Positions 35,653 through 45,433 are shown, counted from the first letter of the stretch. The stretch: 64,000 nt of DNA from Citreimonas salinaria (GCF_900107235.1 NZ_FNPF01000001.1:434001-498000); one strand, 5' to 3'. The notes: generated by a model from the letters alone, not told the origin. Made by a program: numbers and translations.

Positions 35653-35818
35653 GGTGGTCTCCTCCGTCGGGCGAAAGGATGCCCGACGCCCCGGCGACTG
35701 TCTACGCCGCGGGATGCAAACTATAGTCTGCATTGTCCGGGTATACCCCGGTCCACCATACTTCCCCGAAAGAGGCGCCGGCCGGGAAAGGCTGGCGAAG
35801 ACTGAAGAAAGGACAGAC

Positions 35819-36946
35819 ATGCGCACTCGTGCAGCCGTGGCACTCGAGGCCGGAAAGCCGCTTGAAATCATGGACGTGAACCTGGACGGGCCGAAGGCGG
35901 GCGAGGTGCTGGTCGAGATCAAGGCGACCGGCATCTGCCACACCGACGAATTCACCCGTTCGGGCGCCGACCCCGAGGGCATCTTCCCGGCGATCCTGGG
36001 CCACGAGGGCGCGGGCGTCGTCGTCGAGATCGGCGAGGGCGTCACCACGCTCAAGCCCGGCGACCACGTGATCCCGCTTTATACGCCGGAATGCCGCGAG
36101 TGCTATTCCTGCCTGTCCGGCAAGACCAACCTCTGCACCGCGATCCGCAACACGCAGGGCAAGGGCCTGATGCCCGACGGGACGACCCGCTTCAGCATGC
36201 TCGACGGGACGCCGATCCATCACTACATGGGCTGCTCGACCTTCTCCAACCACACCGTGCTGCCCGAGATCGCGCTGGCCAAGGTCCGCGACGACGCGCC
36301 CTTCGACAAGATCTGCTACATCGGCTGCGGCGTGACCACCGGCATCGGCGCGGTGATCAACACCGCCGGGGTCGAGATCGGCTCGACCGCGGCGGTCTTC
36401 GGGCTGGGGGGCATCGGCCTGAACGTGATCCAGGGCCTGCGCATGGCGGGCGCGGACATGATCATCGGCGTCGACCTGAACGACGCCAAGGAAGACATGG
36501 CGCGCAAGTTCGGCATGACGCATTTCGTGAACCCCTCGAAGGTCGAGAACACGGTCCAGGAGATCGTCAAGCTGACCCAGCGCGGCATCGATCACATCGG
36601 CGGCGTGGACTATTCCTTCGACGCCACGGGCAACGTGCAGGTCATGCGCGACGCGCTGGAATGCTCGCACCGCGGCTGGGGCGTTTCGGTGATCATCGGC
36701 GTCGCTCCGGCCGGGGCCGAGATCAGCACCCGGCCGTTCCAGCTGGTGACGGGCCGGGTCTGGAAGGGCACGGCCTTCGGCGGCGCCAAGGGCCGCACCG
36801 ACGTGCCGAAATTCGTGGACTGGTACATGGACGGCAAGGTCGAGATCGACCCGATGATCACGCACAAGCTGACGCTGGACCAGATCAACGAGGGATTCGA
36901 CCTCATGCACGAGGGCAAGTCGATCCGTGCCGTCGTGGAATTCTGA
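35819..36946 (+). CDS. flhA: S-(hydroxymethyl)glutathione dehydrogenase
   Basis: Class III alcohol dehydrogenase, 375 residues, oxidising S-hydroxymethylglutathione to S-formylglutathione with NAD. It has catalytic-zinc Cys in [15 protein letters not shown], the four structural-zinc cysteines in [17 protein letters not shown], the second catalytic ligand near [11 protein letters not shown], and the Rossmann [21 protein letters not shown] lies upstream. It is the core formaldehyde-oxidation gene and is intact, nine bases ahead of fghA. The homologue in Rhodobacter is called adhI. Confidence 0.95.
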   Translation: MRTRAAVALEAGKPLEIMDVNLDGPKAGEVLVEIKATGICHTDEFTRSGADPEGIFPAILGHEGAGVVVEIGEGVTTLKPGDHVIPLYTPECRECYSCLSGKTNLCTAIRNTQGKGLMPDGTTRFSMLDGTPIHHYMGCSTFSNHTVLPEIALAKVRDDAPFDKICYIGCGVTTGIGAVINTAGVEIGSTAAVFGLGGIGLNVIQGLRMAGADMIIGVDLNDAKEDMARKFGMTHFVNPSKVENTVQEIVKLTQRGIDHIGGVDYSFDATGNVQVMRDALECSHRGWGVSVIIGVAPAGAEISTRPFQLVTGRVWKGTAFGGAKGRTDVPKFVDWYMDGKVEIDPMITHKLTLDQINEGFDLMHEGKSIRAVVEF

Positions 36947-36955
36947 GGAACGGTG

Positions 36956-37780
36956 ATGGACATCGTTTCCGAAAATCGCAGCTTCGGCGGCGTTCAGGGT
37001 GTCTACACCCACGACTCCAACACCTGCGGATGCGAGATGACCTTTGCGGTCTATCTGCCGCCGCAGGCCGAGGAGGGCCCGGTGCCGGTGCTGTGGTACC
37101 TGTCGGGCCTGACCTGCACGCACGAGAACGCGATGACGAAGGCGGGCCTGCAGGAACATGCGGCCATGCACGGGCTGGCGGTGGTCTTTCCCGACACCAG
37201 CCCGCGCGGCGAGGGCGTGGCCAACGACGAGGCCTACGACGTGGGGCAGGGCGCGGGCTTCTACGTCAACGCCACCCGCAGTCCGTGGCGGCCGCATTAC
37301 CGGATGTACGACTACATCCTGAACGAGTTGCGCGACGTGGTGACGGCCGAGTTCAAGGTGGACGGGCGCCACGGCATCACCGGCCATTCGATGGGCGGGC
37401 ACGGCGCGCTGACGCTGGCGATGCGCAACCCGGACCAGTTCGACTCGGTCTCGGCCTTCGCGCCGATCGGCAACCCGACGAAAAGCGACTGGGGCCGCAA
37501 GCAGTTCAGCGCCTATCTCGGCGATGACGAGGCCAGCTGGGCGGATCACGACGCGACCATGCTGCTCGAAGACAAGGGCTGGAAGGGCGACATCCTTGTC
37601 GACCAGGGCGGCGCGGACCAGTTCCTCGACCTGCTCCGGCCCGACGCGCTGGCCGAGATGCTGGCGCGGCGCAGGCAGGCCGGCACGTTCCGGATGCAGA
37701 AGGGCTACGACCATTCCTACTTCTTCGTGAACTCGTTCGCCGGCGACCACGTCGCCTGGCACGCCGATCGCCTTTACTGA
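36956..37780 (+). CDS. fghA: S-formylglutathione hydrolase
   Basis: A 274-residue esterase-D-family hydrolase releasing formate and glutathione from S-formylglutathione. The nucleophile Ser is in GHSMGGHGA (about residue 140), Asp lies in the DQGGADQFL region, and the catalytic His in YDHSYFFVNSF. ATG 36956 has GAGG seven bases upstream, overlapping the flhA stop region; a GTG one codon earlier is the alternative. Intact. Confidence 0.94.
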   Translation: MDIVSENRSFGGVQGVYTHDSNTCGCEMTFAVYLPPQAEEGPVPVLWYLSGLTCTHENAMTKAGLQEHAAMHGLAVVFPDTSPRGEGVANDEAYDVGQGAGFYVNATRSPWRPHYRMYDYILNELRDVVTAEFKVDGRHGITGHSMGGHGALTLAMRNPDQFDSVSAFAPIGNPTKSDWGRKQFSAYLGDDEASWADHDATMLLEDKGWKGDILVDQGGADQFLDLLRPDALAEMLARRRQAGTFRMQKGYDHSYFFVNSFAGDHVAWHADRLY

Positions 37781-37807
37781 AACCGAACCGACGGGAAGCC
37801 GACCACG

Positions 37808-38111
37808 ATGATCAGACACCTCGCAGCAGCCACCCTTCTCGCCACGATGCCAGCTTTGGCCGTGGCCGAAAGCCATGCGATGGCAGGAGACGCCGCGGCC
37901 GGCGAAAAGGTCTTTCGCAAGTGCATGGCCTGCCACGACGTGGGCGCCGACGCGAAGAACAAGGTCGGCCCGATCCTGAACGGGGTGATCGACCGCCAGA
38001 TCGCCAGCGTCGAGGGCTACACCTATTCGGACGTCCTCAACGCCATGGGCGCGCGCCGACGTGATCGCCCATCTCGCGACGTTCTCGGAGGAGGGCGACA
38101 GCGGGTCGTGA
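37808..38111 (+). pseudogene. Class I cytochrome c, internal deletion
   Basis: Signal peptide (about 1-20), GDAAAGEKVFRKCMACHDVG with the heme site CMACH (about 38-42), then NKVGPILNGVIDRQIAS and SDVLNAMG. At about 38047 the sequence jumps to ADVIAHLATFSEEGD, the normal C-terminal helix, in another frame ending at 38111. The segment between, with the Met axial ligand (GTKM-type), is missing. It resembles the c-type cytochromes (cycB/cycI) beside flhA in Paracoccus and Rhodobacter that accept electrons from quinoproteins. Confidence 0.8.
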
Positions 38112-38231
38112 CCGTTTGATGGCCGTGGCGGAGGGAGGAGGTCCGCCGCCACGGCCTCGACCGGCAGGGCTGGGCAGGTCCGCCCAGCATGCCACCAGGC
38201 GGCCCTTTGGCCGCGCAAAGGTAGGAAGACA

Positions 38232-39186
38232 ATGAAACTACTTCGCATGCTAGCGTCGCGTTCGCGACCGCCGTTCCGGCGCAGGAGCTGCCGACGATCC
38301 GCGCCGCCACGCTGGCGATCGGCACCGTCAACTGGGAGATGAACACCATCGTCGAGCAAGCCTTGACGAGAAGCACGGCTTCAACCTCGAGATCCAACAA
38401 TACGCCGACAACGGCGCGACCCGCGTCGCCGTCGAAGGCGGCGAGGCCGACATGGCCGTCGCCGACTGGATCTGGGTCGCCCGGCAGAACGCCGCCGGCA
38501 AGGACTACGTGTCCCTCCCATATTCCAAGGCCGTTGGCGGCTTGCTGGTACCCGGCGACAGCGAGGCGCAGAGCCTCGTCGACCTCGCCGGCGGCAAGAT
38601 CGGCATCGCTGGCGGGCCGTTGGACAAGTCGTGGCTGATCCTGCGGGCCTACGCGCAGCAGGAACACGGCATGGACCTGGCCGCCGAGACCGAACAGGTG
38701 TTCGGCGCGCCCCCGCTGATCTTCAAGGCCGGGCTTTCGGGCGAAATGGACGGCGCCATCAACTTCTGGCACTTCCTCGCCAAGATGAAGGCCGGCGGCA
38801 TGCGCGAGCTGATCTCGGTCGACGAGGCGGGCAGGGCGCTTGGCCTCGACACCGACACGCCGCTTCTGGGCTACTACCTCAAGCAGAGCTTCCTCGACGA
38901 GCATCCCGGCCTTGCGCAGGCCTTCTACGACGCCAGCCGCGACGCCAAGGACCTGCTGTCGTCCAGTGACGAGGCGTGGGAAGCTGTCCGTCCGAACATG
39001 AACGCCGGCACCGATGCCGAGTTCGAGCAGCTCAAGAGCGACTGGATCGCCGGCATTCCGGCGCGCGGACCGGTCGACATCGAGGGCGCGAACCGGATGC
39101 TGGAGCTGATGAACGAGCTCGGCGGCGCCGAACTGGTCGGCGAGGCGACCGAGATTCCCGCCGGTCTGTTCGCCGACGTGGGATAA
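38232..39186 (+). pseudogene. ABC importer substrate-binding protein, two frameshifts
   Basis: NMT1/TauA-like periplasmic binding protein. The start MKLLRMLA shifts near 38254 to the frame reading VAFATAVPAQELPTIRAATL, and again near 38367 (after IVEQA) to DEKHGFNLEIQQYADNGATR, which stays open to TAA 39186. Each shift equals one missing base. The C-terminal 260 residues are clean. It is followed by an intact permease and ATPase, so the lesions are either recent or sequencing errors. Confidence 0.75.
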
Positions 39187-39189
39187 GCC

Positions 39190-39951
39190 TTGGGCCCGAT
39201 GATCGACAAACCCGCGGTGACCTCCGCCCTGTCGATCCTCGGACTTTTCGCGCTGTGGGTCGTCGCGGCGACGCTGAGCGCCTTTCCACAGATCCTGCCG
39301 CAGCCCTGGGCACTGCTGGAGCCGTTCCAGCGCGAGATCGCGAACGGGAAGCTGCCTTATCATCTTGGCGCGACGTTGCTGCGGGTGATCTGGGCCTTCT
39401 GCCTAGCGATGGCCTTCGGCGTGGCGCTCGGGCTGGCGATGGGACGGTCGGAGCGGCTCAACCGCTGGCTCGACCCCTGGCTGGTGATCTTCCTCAACCT
39501 GCCGGCGCTGGTGCTGATCGTGCTCTGCTATCTCTGGATCGGCCTGAACGAGACCGCCGCGATCGTCGCCGTGACGCTGAACAAGATCCCCAACGTCGCG
39601 ACCTTCATCCGCGAGGGCGCGCGGGCGCTGTCGCCCGATCTCGACGCGATGGCGCAGGTCTACCGCATGTCGTGGATGGCGCGTCTGCGGCATGTCACGC
39701 TGCCGCAGCTTGCGCCCTATATCGCCGGGGCCGCGCGGGCAGGGGTTGCGGTCATCTGGAAGATCGTGCTGGTGGTCGAGTTCCTGGGCCGGTCCTCGGG
39801 CATCGGCTTCCAGATCCACCTTTACTTCCAGCTGTTCGACGTGAGGATGGTGCTTGTCTACTCGCTGTCCTTCATCGTGGTGATGCTGGCGGTCGAATGG
39901 CTGTTGCTGCAACCGTGGGAACGCCGCGTGAGGCGCTGGAGAACGGCGTGA
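39190..39951 (+). CDS. ABC importer permease (NitT/TauT type)
   Basis: A 253-residue inner-membrane permease with six hydrophobic segments and the BPD signature around REGARALSPDLDAMAQVYR. It starts with TTG 39190 four bases after the binding-protein stop, or with ATG 39199. The stop overlaps the ATPase GTG. Substrate unknown; its place beside flhA-fghA suggests a compound tied to C1 metabolism. Confidence 0.85.
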   Translation: MGPMIDKPAVTSALSILGLFALWVVAATLSAFPQILPQPWALLEPFQREIANGKLPYHLGATLLRVIWAFCLAMAFGVALGLAMGRSERLNRWLDPWLVIFLNLPALVLIVLCYLWIGLNETAAIVAVTLNKIPNVATFIREGARALSPDLDAMAQVYRMSWMARLRHVTLPQLAPYIAGAARAGVAVIWKIVLVVEFLGRSSGIGFQIHLYFQLFDVRMVLVYSLSFIVVMLAVEWLLLQPWERRVRRWRTA

Positions 39952-40538
39952 CCAGTGTCGACATCCGCTCGAAATCCTTCGGCGGGGTGCCGGTGCTCGG
40001 CCGCGTGCGCTTCGACATCGCACCCGGAGAGAGAGTCGCGCTTGTCGGCCCTTCGGGAATCGGCAAGTCGACCGTGCTGCGCATCGTCACCGGCATCGAC
40101 ACGCGGTTCGAGGGGCACGTGGATCGCCCCGAGGCGATGGCCATCGTGTTCCAGGAACCCACGCTGCTGCCGTGGCGCAGCACGATCGACAACCTTTTGC
40201 TGACCCACCCCGGCCTTGCGCGCGATGACGCGCTCGCGGCACTCGACCGCGTGGGTCTGAGCGGCAAGGACGGCTTCTTTCCTGGACAGTTGTCGCTGGG
40301 CCAGCAGCGACGCCTGTCGCTGGCGCGCGCCTTCGCAGGAAAGCCCGACCTTCTGATCATGGACGAGCCCTTCGTCTCGCTCGACCCCGAGATGGCGGAA
40401 CAGATGATCGCGCTGACCGAGACGCTGATTGCCGAGACCAAGCCGGCGACGCTGTTCGTGACCCATGCCCATGCCGAGGCCGAGCGGCTCGCCGACCGAG
40501 TGCTGGTGCTCGGCGGACATCCCGCCACGCTTGGCTGA
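39948..40538 (+). CDS. ABC importer ATPase
   Basis: A 196-residue nucleotide-binding subunit, short for the family. Walker A GPSGIGKST (about 30), Q-loop FQEPTLLPWRS, signature LSLGQQRRLSLARAF, Walker B LLIMDEPF, and the switch His in FVTHAHAEAE. The GTG start overlaps the permease TGA with GGAGA upstream. Complete catalytic set. Confidence 0.88.
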   Translation: MTSVDIRSKSFGGVPVLGRVRFDIAPGERVALVGPSGIGKSTVLRIVTGIDTRFEGHVDRPEAMAIVFQEPTLLPWRSTIDNLLLTHPGLARDDALAALDRVGLSGKDGFFPGQLSLGQQRRLSLARAFAGKPDLLIMDEPFVSLDPEMAEQMIALTETLIAETKPATLFVTHAHAEAERLADRVLVLGGHPATLG

Positions 40539-40794
40539 TCGCGCAGGCCGTCGGCGGTCGGAACGTGCCCCACGCAGGCGCTGCGGTTCGGGCGATTTGT
40601 GCTCCTCTGTCCTGAGGCCATCGGCAGCATCCATAGAGGCGAACGCCCGAGCAGTGGGATGGACGCCGCGCTGGGGCCTCTGCGGGCCTCCGCGTCCGCT
40701 TGATGACGTCCATCGCATCACCTTTATGCGCCGCGTGCTGGCCGGTGCTGCGGGCAAGACACTTGATTTTAACGTCGTGCAGGGCAACCTTGGA

Positions 40795-41139
40795 ATGATG
40801 AACAGCTTTTCAGCGTTTCCTTCGGGTCCGTCGGGGCAATCGGTCGTCTCGTTCCACCGGACCGAACTTTCGGTGATCCTGTCGCTCTACGGCCGCATGG
40901 TGGCCGCCGGCGAATGGCGCGATTACGGCATCTCCAGCTTGCGGGACGCGGCGGTGTTCTCGGTCTTCCGGCGCACCGCCGAACACGCTCTCTACCGGAT
41001 CGAGAAGCGGCCGAAGCTGCGCGCGCGGCAGGGCGAGTACGCGGTGATCGGGATGGACGGACAGGTGATCAAGCGCGGGCATGACCTGAAGACCGTACTG
41101 CGCGTGCTGGAACGCAAGCTGATCCGCGCGGTCGAGTAG
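40795..41139 (+). CDS. DUF2794 domain protein
   Basis: A 114-residue protein of DUF2794, widespread in Alphaproteobacteria and always small. The conserved core VSFHRTELSVILSLYGRMV is followed by GEWRDYGI and RRTAEHALYRIEKRP. The start may be ATG 40795 or the adjacent ATG 40798; the RBS (AGGG) is weak. The 256 bases upstream contain no recognised gene, only its promoter region. Function unknown. Confidence 0.88.
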   Translation: MMNSFSAFPSGPSGQSVVSFHRTELSVILSLYGRMVAAGEWRDYGISSLRDAAVFSVFRRTAEHALYRIEKRPKLRARQGEYAVIGMDGQVIKRGHDLKTVLRVLERKLIRAVE

Positions 41140-41146
41140 TAGCGCG

Positions 41147-41164
41147 GCACCGTCCGGTCGGTGC
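41147..41164. terminator. Bidirectional hairpin
   Basis: GCACCG / CGGTGC around TCCGGT, between the convergent stops of the DUF2794 and NlpC/P60 genes. Confidence 0.5.
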
Positions 41165-41165
41165 G

Positions 41166-41993
41166 TCAGGCCAGCCGCGCATGGCGGGTGACGGCGCCGT
41201 CGCCCTGAGCCTCGATCCGGGCGATCGCGCCTTCCCGCGCTTCATATGCTACGGCCATGTGATGCACGTTGGCGTGCAGGATCGTGTCCGGGTCAGCCAC
41301 CCACGCCACGTGGCCCTTCCAGAACAGCAGATCCCCGCGGCGGGCGGGCGTGCCCGGCGGCTGGGTTTCCCCCAGCGCACGTTCCTGAAGATCGCTGTCG
41401 CCGGGGCACGACCTGCCGCACAGCGCCAGCGCAAGCTGCACCAGGCCCGAGCAATCGATGCCGAAGGCGGAGTTGCCGCCCCAAAGATAGGGCGTGCCCA
41501 CAAGACGTTCGGCCACCTCAACGGGGTCGGCGGCGCGTTCGTCCAGCGGCGAGAGGTGAGCGGCCGGTACGAATCCGTGGGCGGTTTCCGCGAACCGGCC
41601 GTGCCTGGTCAAGACTGCCACGCGCGCGCCCATGGGCAGTGCGACCCCCTCGGGCGACTTGATATCAGCGCGCGGATAGACATGCGTCGCGCGGGCGGTC
41701 ACCCGATGCGTCGGGGCGCAGGTGGTTCCCAGCGACGTCGCCTTCACGTAGCCGACATACCCGTCATCCTCCGACTGCACGAAAGCCCAGTCCGCCTCGC
41801 GCTCGAACACAGTCACTGCGGCGCCGGCGAGCAGCTGACGGTCGCGCGGCCCGCCGGGCGCGGCGCACAGATCAACAACCGGCGCAGTAACGCCGGCGGC
41901 GCTTCCCTCGACGTAGCGCGGCGCATCGACCCGCCCGCGCAGGGATGCGGCGGCGACCCGTTCATTGGCAGGAGTCAGGCGCCGGTCGCTCAT
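41166..41993 (-). CDS. NlpC/P60 family peptidoglycan hydrolase with SH3 domain
   Basis: A 275-residue protein: bacterial SH3-like region (about 40-140) and C-terminal NlpC/P60 cysteine peptidase with Cys in FGIDCSGLVQ, His in KGHVAWV and a polar third residue near ILHANVHH. No signal peptide is evident. It probably cleaves peptide crosslinks or stem peptides (D-Glu-diamino acid bond) in cell-wall recycling. Its ATG overlaps the stop of the M17 aminopeptidase gene, a pairing that supports peptide recycling. Confidence 0.9.
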   Translation of the reverse strand: MSDRRLTPANERVAAASLRGRVDAPRYVEGSAAGVTAPVVDLCAAPGGPRDRQLLAGAAVTVFEREADWAFVQSEDDGYVGYVKATSLGTTCAPTHRVTARATHVYPRADIKSPEGVALPMGARVAVLTRHGRFAETAHGFVPAAHLSPLDERAADPVEVAERLVGTPYLWGGNSAFGIDCSGLVQLALALCGRSCPGDSDLQERALGETQPPGTPARRGDLLFWKGHVAWVADPDTILHANVHHMAVAYEAREGAIARIEAQGDGAVTRHARLA

Positions 41994-43384
41994 AGTTCCA
42001 GCACCGATTCGAGCGCGCCGAGGATGGCGCGCGAGCCTTGGCCCAGCCCGCCCTTCGAGCGACCCGGCGCGGCGACGGGCTGCCAGCCATAGATGTCGAG
42101 ATGCGCATACCGCGTTCCCGGTTCGACGAAGCGGCGCAGGAAGAGCGCGGCGGTGATTGCCCCCGCCATGCCTCCCGAGGGGGCGTTGTCCAGATCCGCG
42201 ATGCCCGGCTCGATCATCGCCTCGTAGGGAGTGTGGAACGGCAGGCGCCAGACCGGATCGGCCGCGGCGCGGGCAGCCTGTTCCAGTGCGGCGGCCAGCG
42301 GGTCGTCGTCCGTGAAGAACGGCGCGATGTCGGGGCCGACGGCGACCCGCGCGGCGCCGGTCAGCGTGGCCATCGAAATCAGCAGGTCGGGCTTCTCCTC
42401 GCAGGCCAGCGCCAAGGCGTCGGCCAGGACAAGCCGTCCTTCGGCATCGGTGTTGTTGACCTCGACCGTCATGCCCTTGCGCGAGGTCAGGATGTCCTGA
42501 GGCCGGAAACTGTTTGACGACACCGAGTTCTCGACCGCCGGGATCAGCACGCGCAGGCGCACCGGCAGTTCAAGCGCCATGATTGCCTGTGCCAAGCCCA
42601 GCACGTTTGCCGCGCCGCCCATGTCCTTCTTCATCAGACCCATCGAACTGCCGGGCTTCAGGTTCAGCCCGCCGGTGTCGAAGCACACACCCTTGCCCAC
42701 CAGCGTGACCAGCGGGCCGGTCTCGCCCCAGCGCATGTCGATCAGCCGCGGCGCCTGCGGCCCGGCGCGGCCCACCGCGTGGATCATCGGGAAGTTTTGC
42801 TCGATCAATGCGTCGCCGGCAATCACAGAAATCGACGCGTCGAAGGTTTCCTGTACCGCCCGCGCCGCGTTCTCCAGCGCCGCGGGTCCCATGTCCGCAG
42901 GTGGGATGTTGATCAGGTCGCGGGTCATCGCCTCGGCCTCGGCGAGGATCTCGATCCGGGCCGAGTCGATCCCGTCCGGTGCGACGAGTTCCGCGCCGGG
43001 GGCGTCGGTTGCCCCGCGGCGGTAGCGGGTGAACGTGTAGCACGACAGAAGCCAGCCCAGGCACTCGTTGGCCAGTGCCGCATGGTCGATGCCGCCGCCG
43101 GCGATGCGGTAGATGCCCGGTGCCAAGCGTGGCACCGCCGCTGCCAAAGGAAAGCGCAGGCGCGCGCGCTCGCCCGGCGTGCCGTGGCCGACCAGAGCCG
43201 CGCAGGGTGCGCCCTCGGGTCCGGGTATCATCAGTGCGGCGCCAATCGCGCCATCGAAGCCCGACGCCTGAACCCAGCGGCGGGTGGTGTCGTCGGCCTG
43301 CGCCAGCCAAGCGTCGACCTTGTCCGGAGACAGGACGTGAAGCGGCCAAGCCTCGGACGTGGCGGGGGCGAAGGACAGTGACAT
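41990..43384 (-). CDS. M17 leucyl aminopeptidase family protein
   Basis: A 464-residue dizinc aminopeptidase. The C-terminal catalytic domain shows VGKGVCFDTGGLNLK (Lys and Asp), MKKDMGGAANVLG, and the family signature NTDAEGRLVLADA. ATG 43384 is chosen from the family-like start MSLSF; no strong RBS is visible. Removes N-terminal residues from cytosolic peptides and is coupled to the NlpC/P60 gene. Confidence 0.92.
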   Translation of the reverse strand: MSLSFAPATSEAWPLHVLSPDKVDAWLAQADDTTRRWVQASGFDGAIGAALMIPGPEGAPCAALVGHGTPGERARLRFPLAAAVPRLAPGIYRIAGGGIDHAALANECLGWLLSCYTFTRYRRGATDAPGAELVAPDGIDSARIEILAEAEAMTRDLINIPPADMGPAALENAARAVQETFDASISVIAGDALIEQNFPMIHAVGRAGPQAPRLIDMRWGETGPLVTLVGKGVCFDTGGLNLKPGSSMGLMKKDMGGAANVLGLAQAIMALELPVRLRVLIPAVENSVSSNSFRPQDILTSRKGMTVEVNNTDAEGRLVLADALALACEEKPDLLISMATLTGAARVAVGPDIAPFFTDDDPLAAALEQAARAAADPVWRLPFHTPYEAMIEPGIADLDNAPSGGMAGAITAALFLRRFVEPGTRYAHLDIYGWQPVAAPGRSKGGLGQGSRAILGALESVLEL

Positions 43385-43451
43385 CGGCGAAAAGAACCTG
43401 TGCTTGGATTTCCGCCGGCATCGTAGGGCCTTCGCCCTTCTTCGCAAGGTA

Positions 43452-43829
43452 TCAGACCGAAAGTTCGGGCGAATTCCACAACCGGCATAGCGACTGCTCG
43501 GCGATGCGGGACAAGCGGTTCAGCGTCGCCGCCTCGGCCACCGTGTCGGCATCCTCGATGCACAGGATGACGTCGCGAGACACCTGCGCCATGCCCTTCA
43601 GGCCGATTTGCTCGGCGACCGGGCACAGCGCGCGCAGCGCCTTTTGAAGGTCTTCGCGCGGGCCGTCTATCGACAGGCGCTGGATGTGAAACAGGCGCTG
43701 GCTGATATCTTCCATCGCGCGGCAGACGATGTCCTCGGCCCCGTAGGGACCCAGGTCGCTGCGCAACACTTCGAGCGGTTCCGCATCGACGCGCGGCAGT
43801 TCCTTCGGAGCAAGAAAGATTACACTCAC
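43452..43829 (-). CDS. Hypothetical helical protein
   Basis: A 125-residue protein starting at GTG 43829 (GAAGGGGAAG upstream). It is predicted mainly helical, with QKALRALCPVAEQIGLKGMA and NRLSRIAEQSLCRLWN. It is divergent from the carbonic anhydrase gene and not clearly related to a known family. An Hpt-like or regulatory role is possible but unsupported. Confidence 0.7.
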   Translation of the reverse strand: MSVIFLAPKELPRVDAEPLEVLRSDLGPYGAEDIVCRAMEDISQRLFHIQRLSIDGPREDLQKALRALCPVAEQIGLKGMAQVSRDVILCIEDADTVAEAATLNRLSRIAEQSLCRLWNSPELSV

Positions 43830-43978
43830 AACTTCCCCTTCACGGTCGCACCCCCACGGCTGCACACGGTGTGCCAGAGCAGGGTTCCCGAAAGGTTGAT
43901 CCGGCGGGGTGATTTCGCTCGAATTTCCACTGAATTCAGCGTATTCGGATCGGCGACATCCCGAACCGGAGACGCGAC

Positions 43979-44623
43979 ATGCACCGCGTGCGCCCGCTGC
44001 CCGCCTATCTCGTCCAGCGCTATCATGGCTGGAAGGCCACCGGCTACCAAGAGAACCGCGCCTGGTACAAGCGTCTGGCGGCCGAGGGCCAGCGCCCCCG
44101 CGCGATGGTGATCTCATGCTGCGATTCGCGGGTTCACGTGACGTCGATCTTCGGCGCGGATCAGGGCGAGTTCTTCATTCACCGCAACATCGCCAATCTG
44201 GTCCCGCCCTTCGAGCAGGACGGCGCGCAGCACGGCACCTCGGCGGCGCTGGAATACGCGGTCACGGCGCTGGCGGTCGCGCACGTGATCGTGCTGGGCC
44301 ATTCGCAATGCGGCGGCGTGCAGGGCTGCATCGACATGTGCGAAGGCCGTGCGCCCGAGCTCGAGAAGGAGACGTCCTTCGTGGGGCGCTGGATGGATAT
44401 CCTGCGCCCGGGCTACGAACGCGTCCGAGAGACCGAGGGCGACAAGGCCGGCGCCCTGGAAAAGGAAACGGTCCTTGTGTCCCTGCGCAACATGATGACC
44501 TTCCCCTTCGTGCGGCAAGCGGTCGACGAGGGGGGGCTGACGCTGCATGGTCTCTGGACCGACATCGGCGAGGGCGGCCTGGAATACTGGGACGCCGCTG
44601 ACGAACAGTTCAAGCCGGTCTAG
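43979..44623 (+). CDS. Beta-class carbonic anhydrase
   Basis: A 214-residue zinc enzyme interconverting CO2 and bicarbonate. Zinc ligands C47 in CCDSR, H108 and C111 in GHSQCGG, with the Asp-Arg dyad of CxDSR. The EYAVTALAVAHVIVLGH segment is typical. It stands in its own transcription unit with an AT-richer promoter (about 43900-43960) shared with the divergent hypothetical gene. Confidence 0.94.
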   Translation: MHRVRPLPAYLVQRYHGWKATGYQENRAWYKRLAAEGQRPRAMVISCCDSRVHVTSIFGADQGEFFIHRNIANLVPPFEQDGAQHGTSAALEYAVTALAVAHVIVLGHSQCGGVQGCIDMCEGRAPELEKETSFVGRWMDILRPGYERVRETEGDKAGALEKETVLVSLRNMMTFPFVRQAVDEGGLTLHGLWTDIGEGGLEYWDAADEQFKPV

Positions 44624-44955
44624 CGGTTTCCGTCCTGCCGAAGCACGCCCGAGCGGCCGTCGCGACCGGCGCTGATCGACGCGCGTCCCAGCCGCCGTGC
44701 GAGAAGCCGCAGCGGCATGCCCAGGCAGCGCCCGGTGCAGATCGGCAGCCCGCTCTCGTTCAGGACGACCAGTCGACCTTCGCGAAACCCCAGGCCGTAA
44801 CCACGTTCCGCCAGCCGGCACGCCAAGTCGTTCCAGGACTCGGCGGCGTCCACGATGGGGCGCAGAAAGGCGCGCAGCAGCATCAGGGTTTCGGAATCCA
44901 GCGGCGCCGGAAGTATCGAGCGCTCCTTGAAATCGTTGGCGGAGGGTATGTGCAT
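44620..44955 (-). CDS. Hypothetical protein
   Basis: A 111-residue protein, convergent and overlapping the carbonic anhydrase end by four bases. The middle part (CRLAERGYGLGFREGRLVVL) resembles small Rhodobacteraceae proteins with a beta-hairpin and C-terminal Arg-rich helix. No function can be assigned. GGAGGG lies before the ATG. Confidence 0.6.
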   Translation of the reverse strand: MHIPSANDFKERSILPAPLDSETLMLLRAFLRPIVDAAESWNDLACRLAERGYGLGFREGRLVVLNESGLPICTGRCLGMPLRLLARRLGRASISAGRDGRSGVLRQDGNR

Positions 44956-45433
44956 CGTCGTCGCTCCCAGAACAGGGCGTCAGGCTTGCAAGCGACTAGG
45001 GCGAAACTTCGACGGCAGCGCGCCGAAGCGCGGATCTCGAAAGGAAAGGTTAACGGATCGTTGCTAGAACGCCCCAATGTCCCTGACCCAAACCACGCTT
45101 TGCTTGCCTGTCCCGCTACGCCCGCCCGGTTCCGGTCGGCCCGTGGACCCGAAGCAGGATGCCGCGGATCAACCGCAGAGGAGCTTGGCCCCGCAGGCGC
45201 GCAGGCTGGCGCGTCAGCGATTGATTCCTAGCCGCAAAAGTGCCGATCCGGCGTCCGCGCATGATTTCGAGATTGAGATTCCCGCCAGGAATGCGCCCGC
45301 TTCGACCCGGCTTTGCGTGCAAAGCCGTCGGTTCCCGGCGGCGACGGTGGGCGGGATGAGCGGTCGACGAAATCGAACCGCGGCCCAGACGTCGGCTCCG
45401 GTGACCGGAGCCGACGACGGATCATTTGGACGC
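44956..45433. other. Gene-free interval downstream of asd
   Basis: No convincing coding sequence: a plus-strand open frame from 45077 lacks an RBS and runs antisense through asd. Two hairpins are visible: GGCTTTG / CAAAGCC at 45309-45326 and a perfect 11-bp stem at 45391-45415 next to the asd stop. Confidence 0.6.
45391..45415 (-). terminator. asd terminator hairpin
   Basis: GTCGGCTCCGG and CCGGAGCCGAC with loop TGA, 19 bases past the asd stop. Very stable stem, no T-run. Confidence 0.6.
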
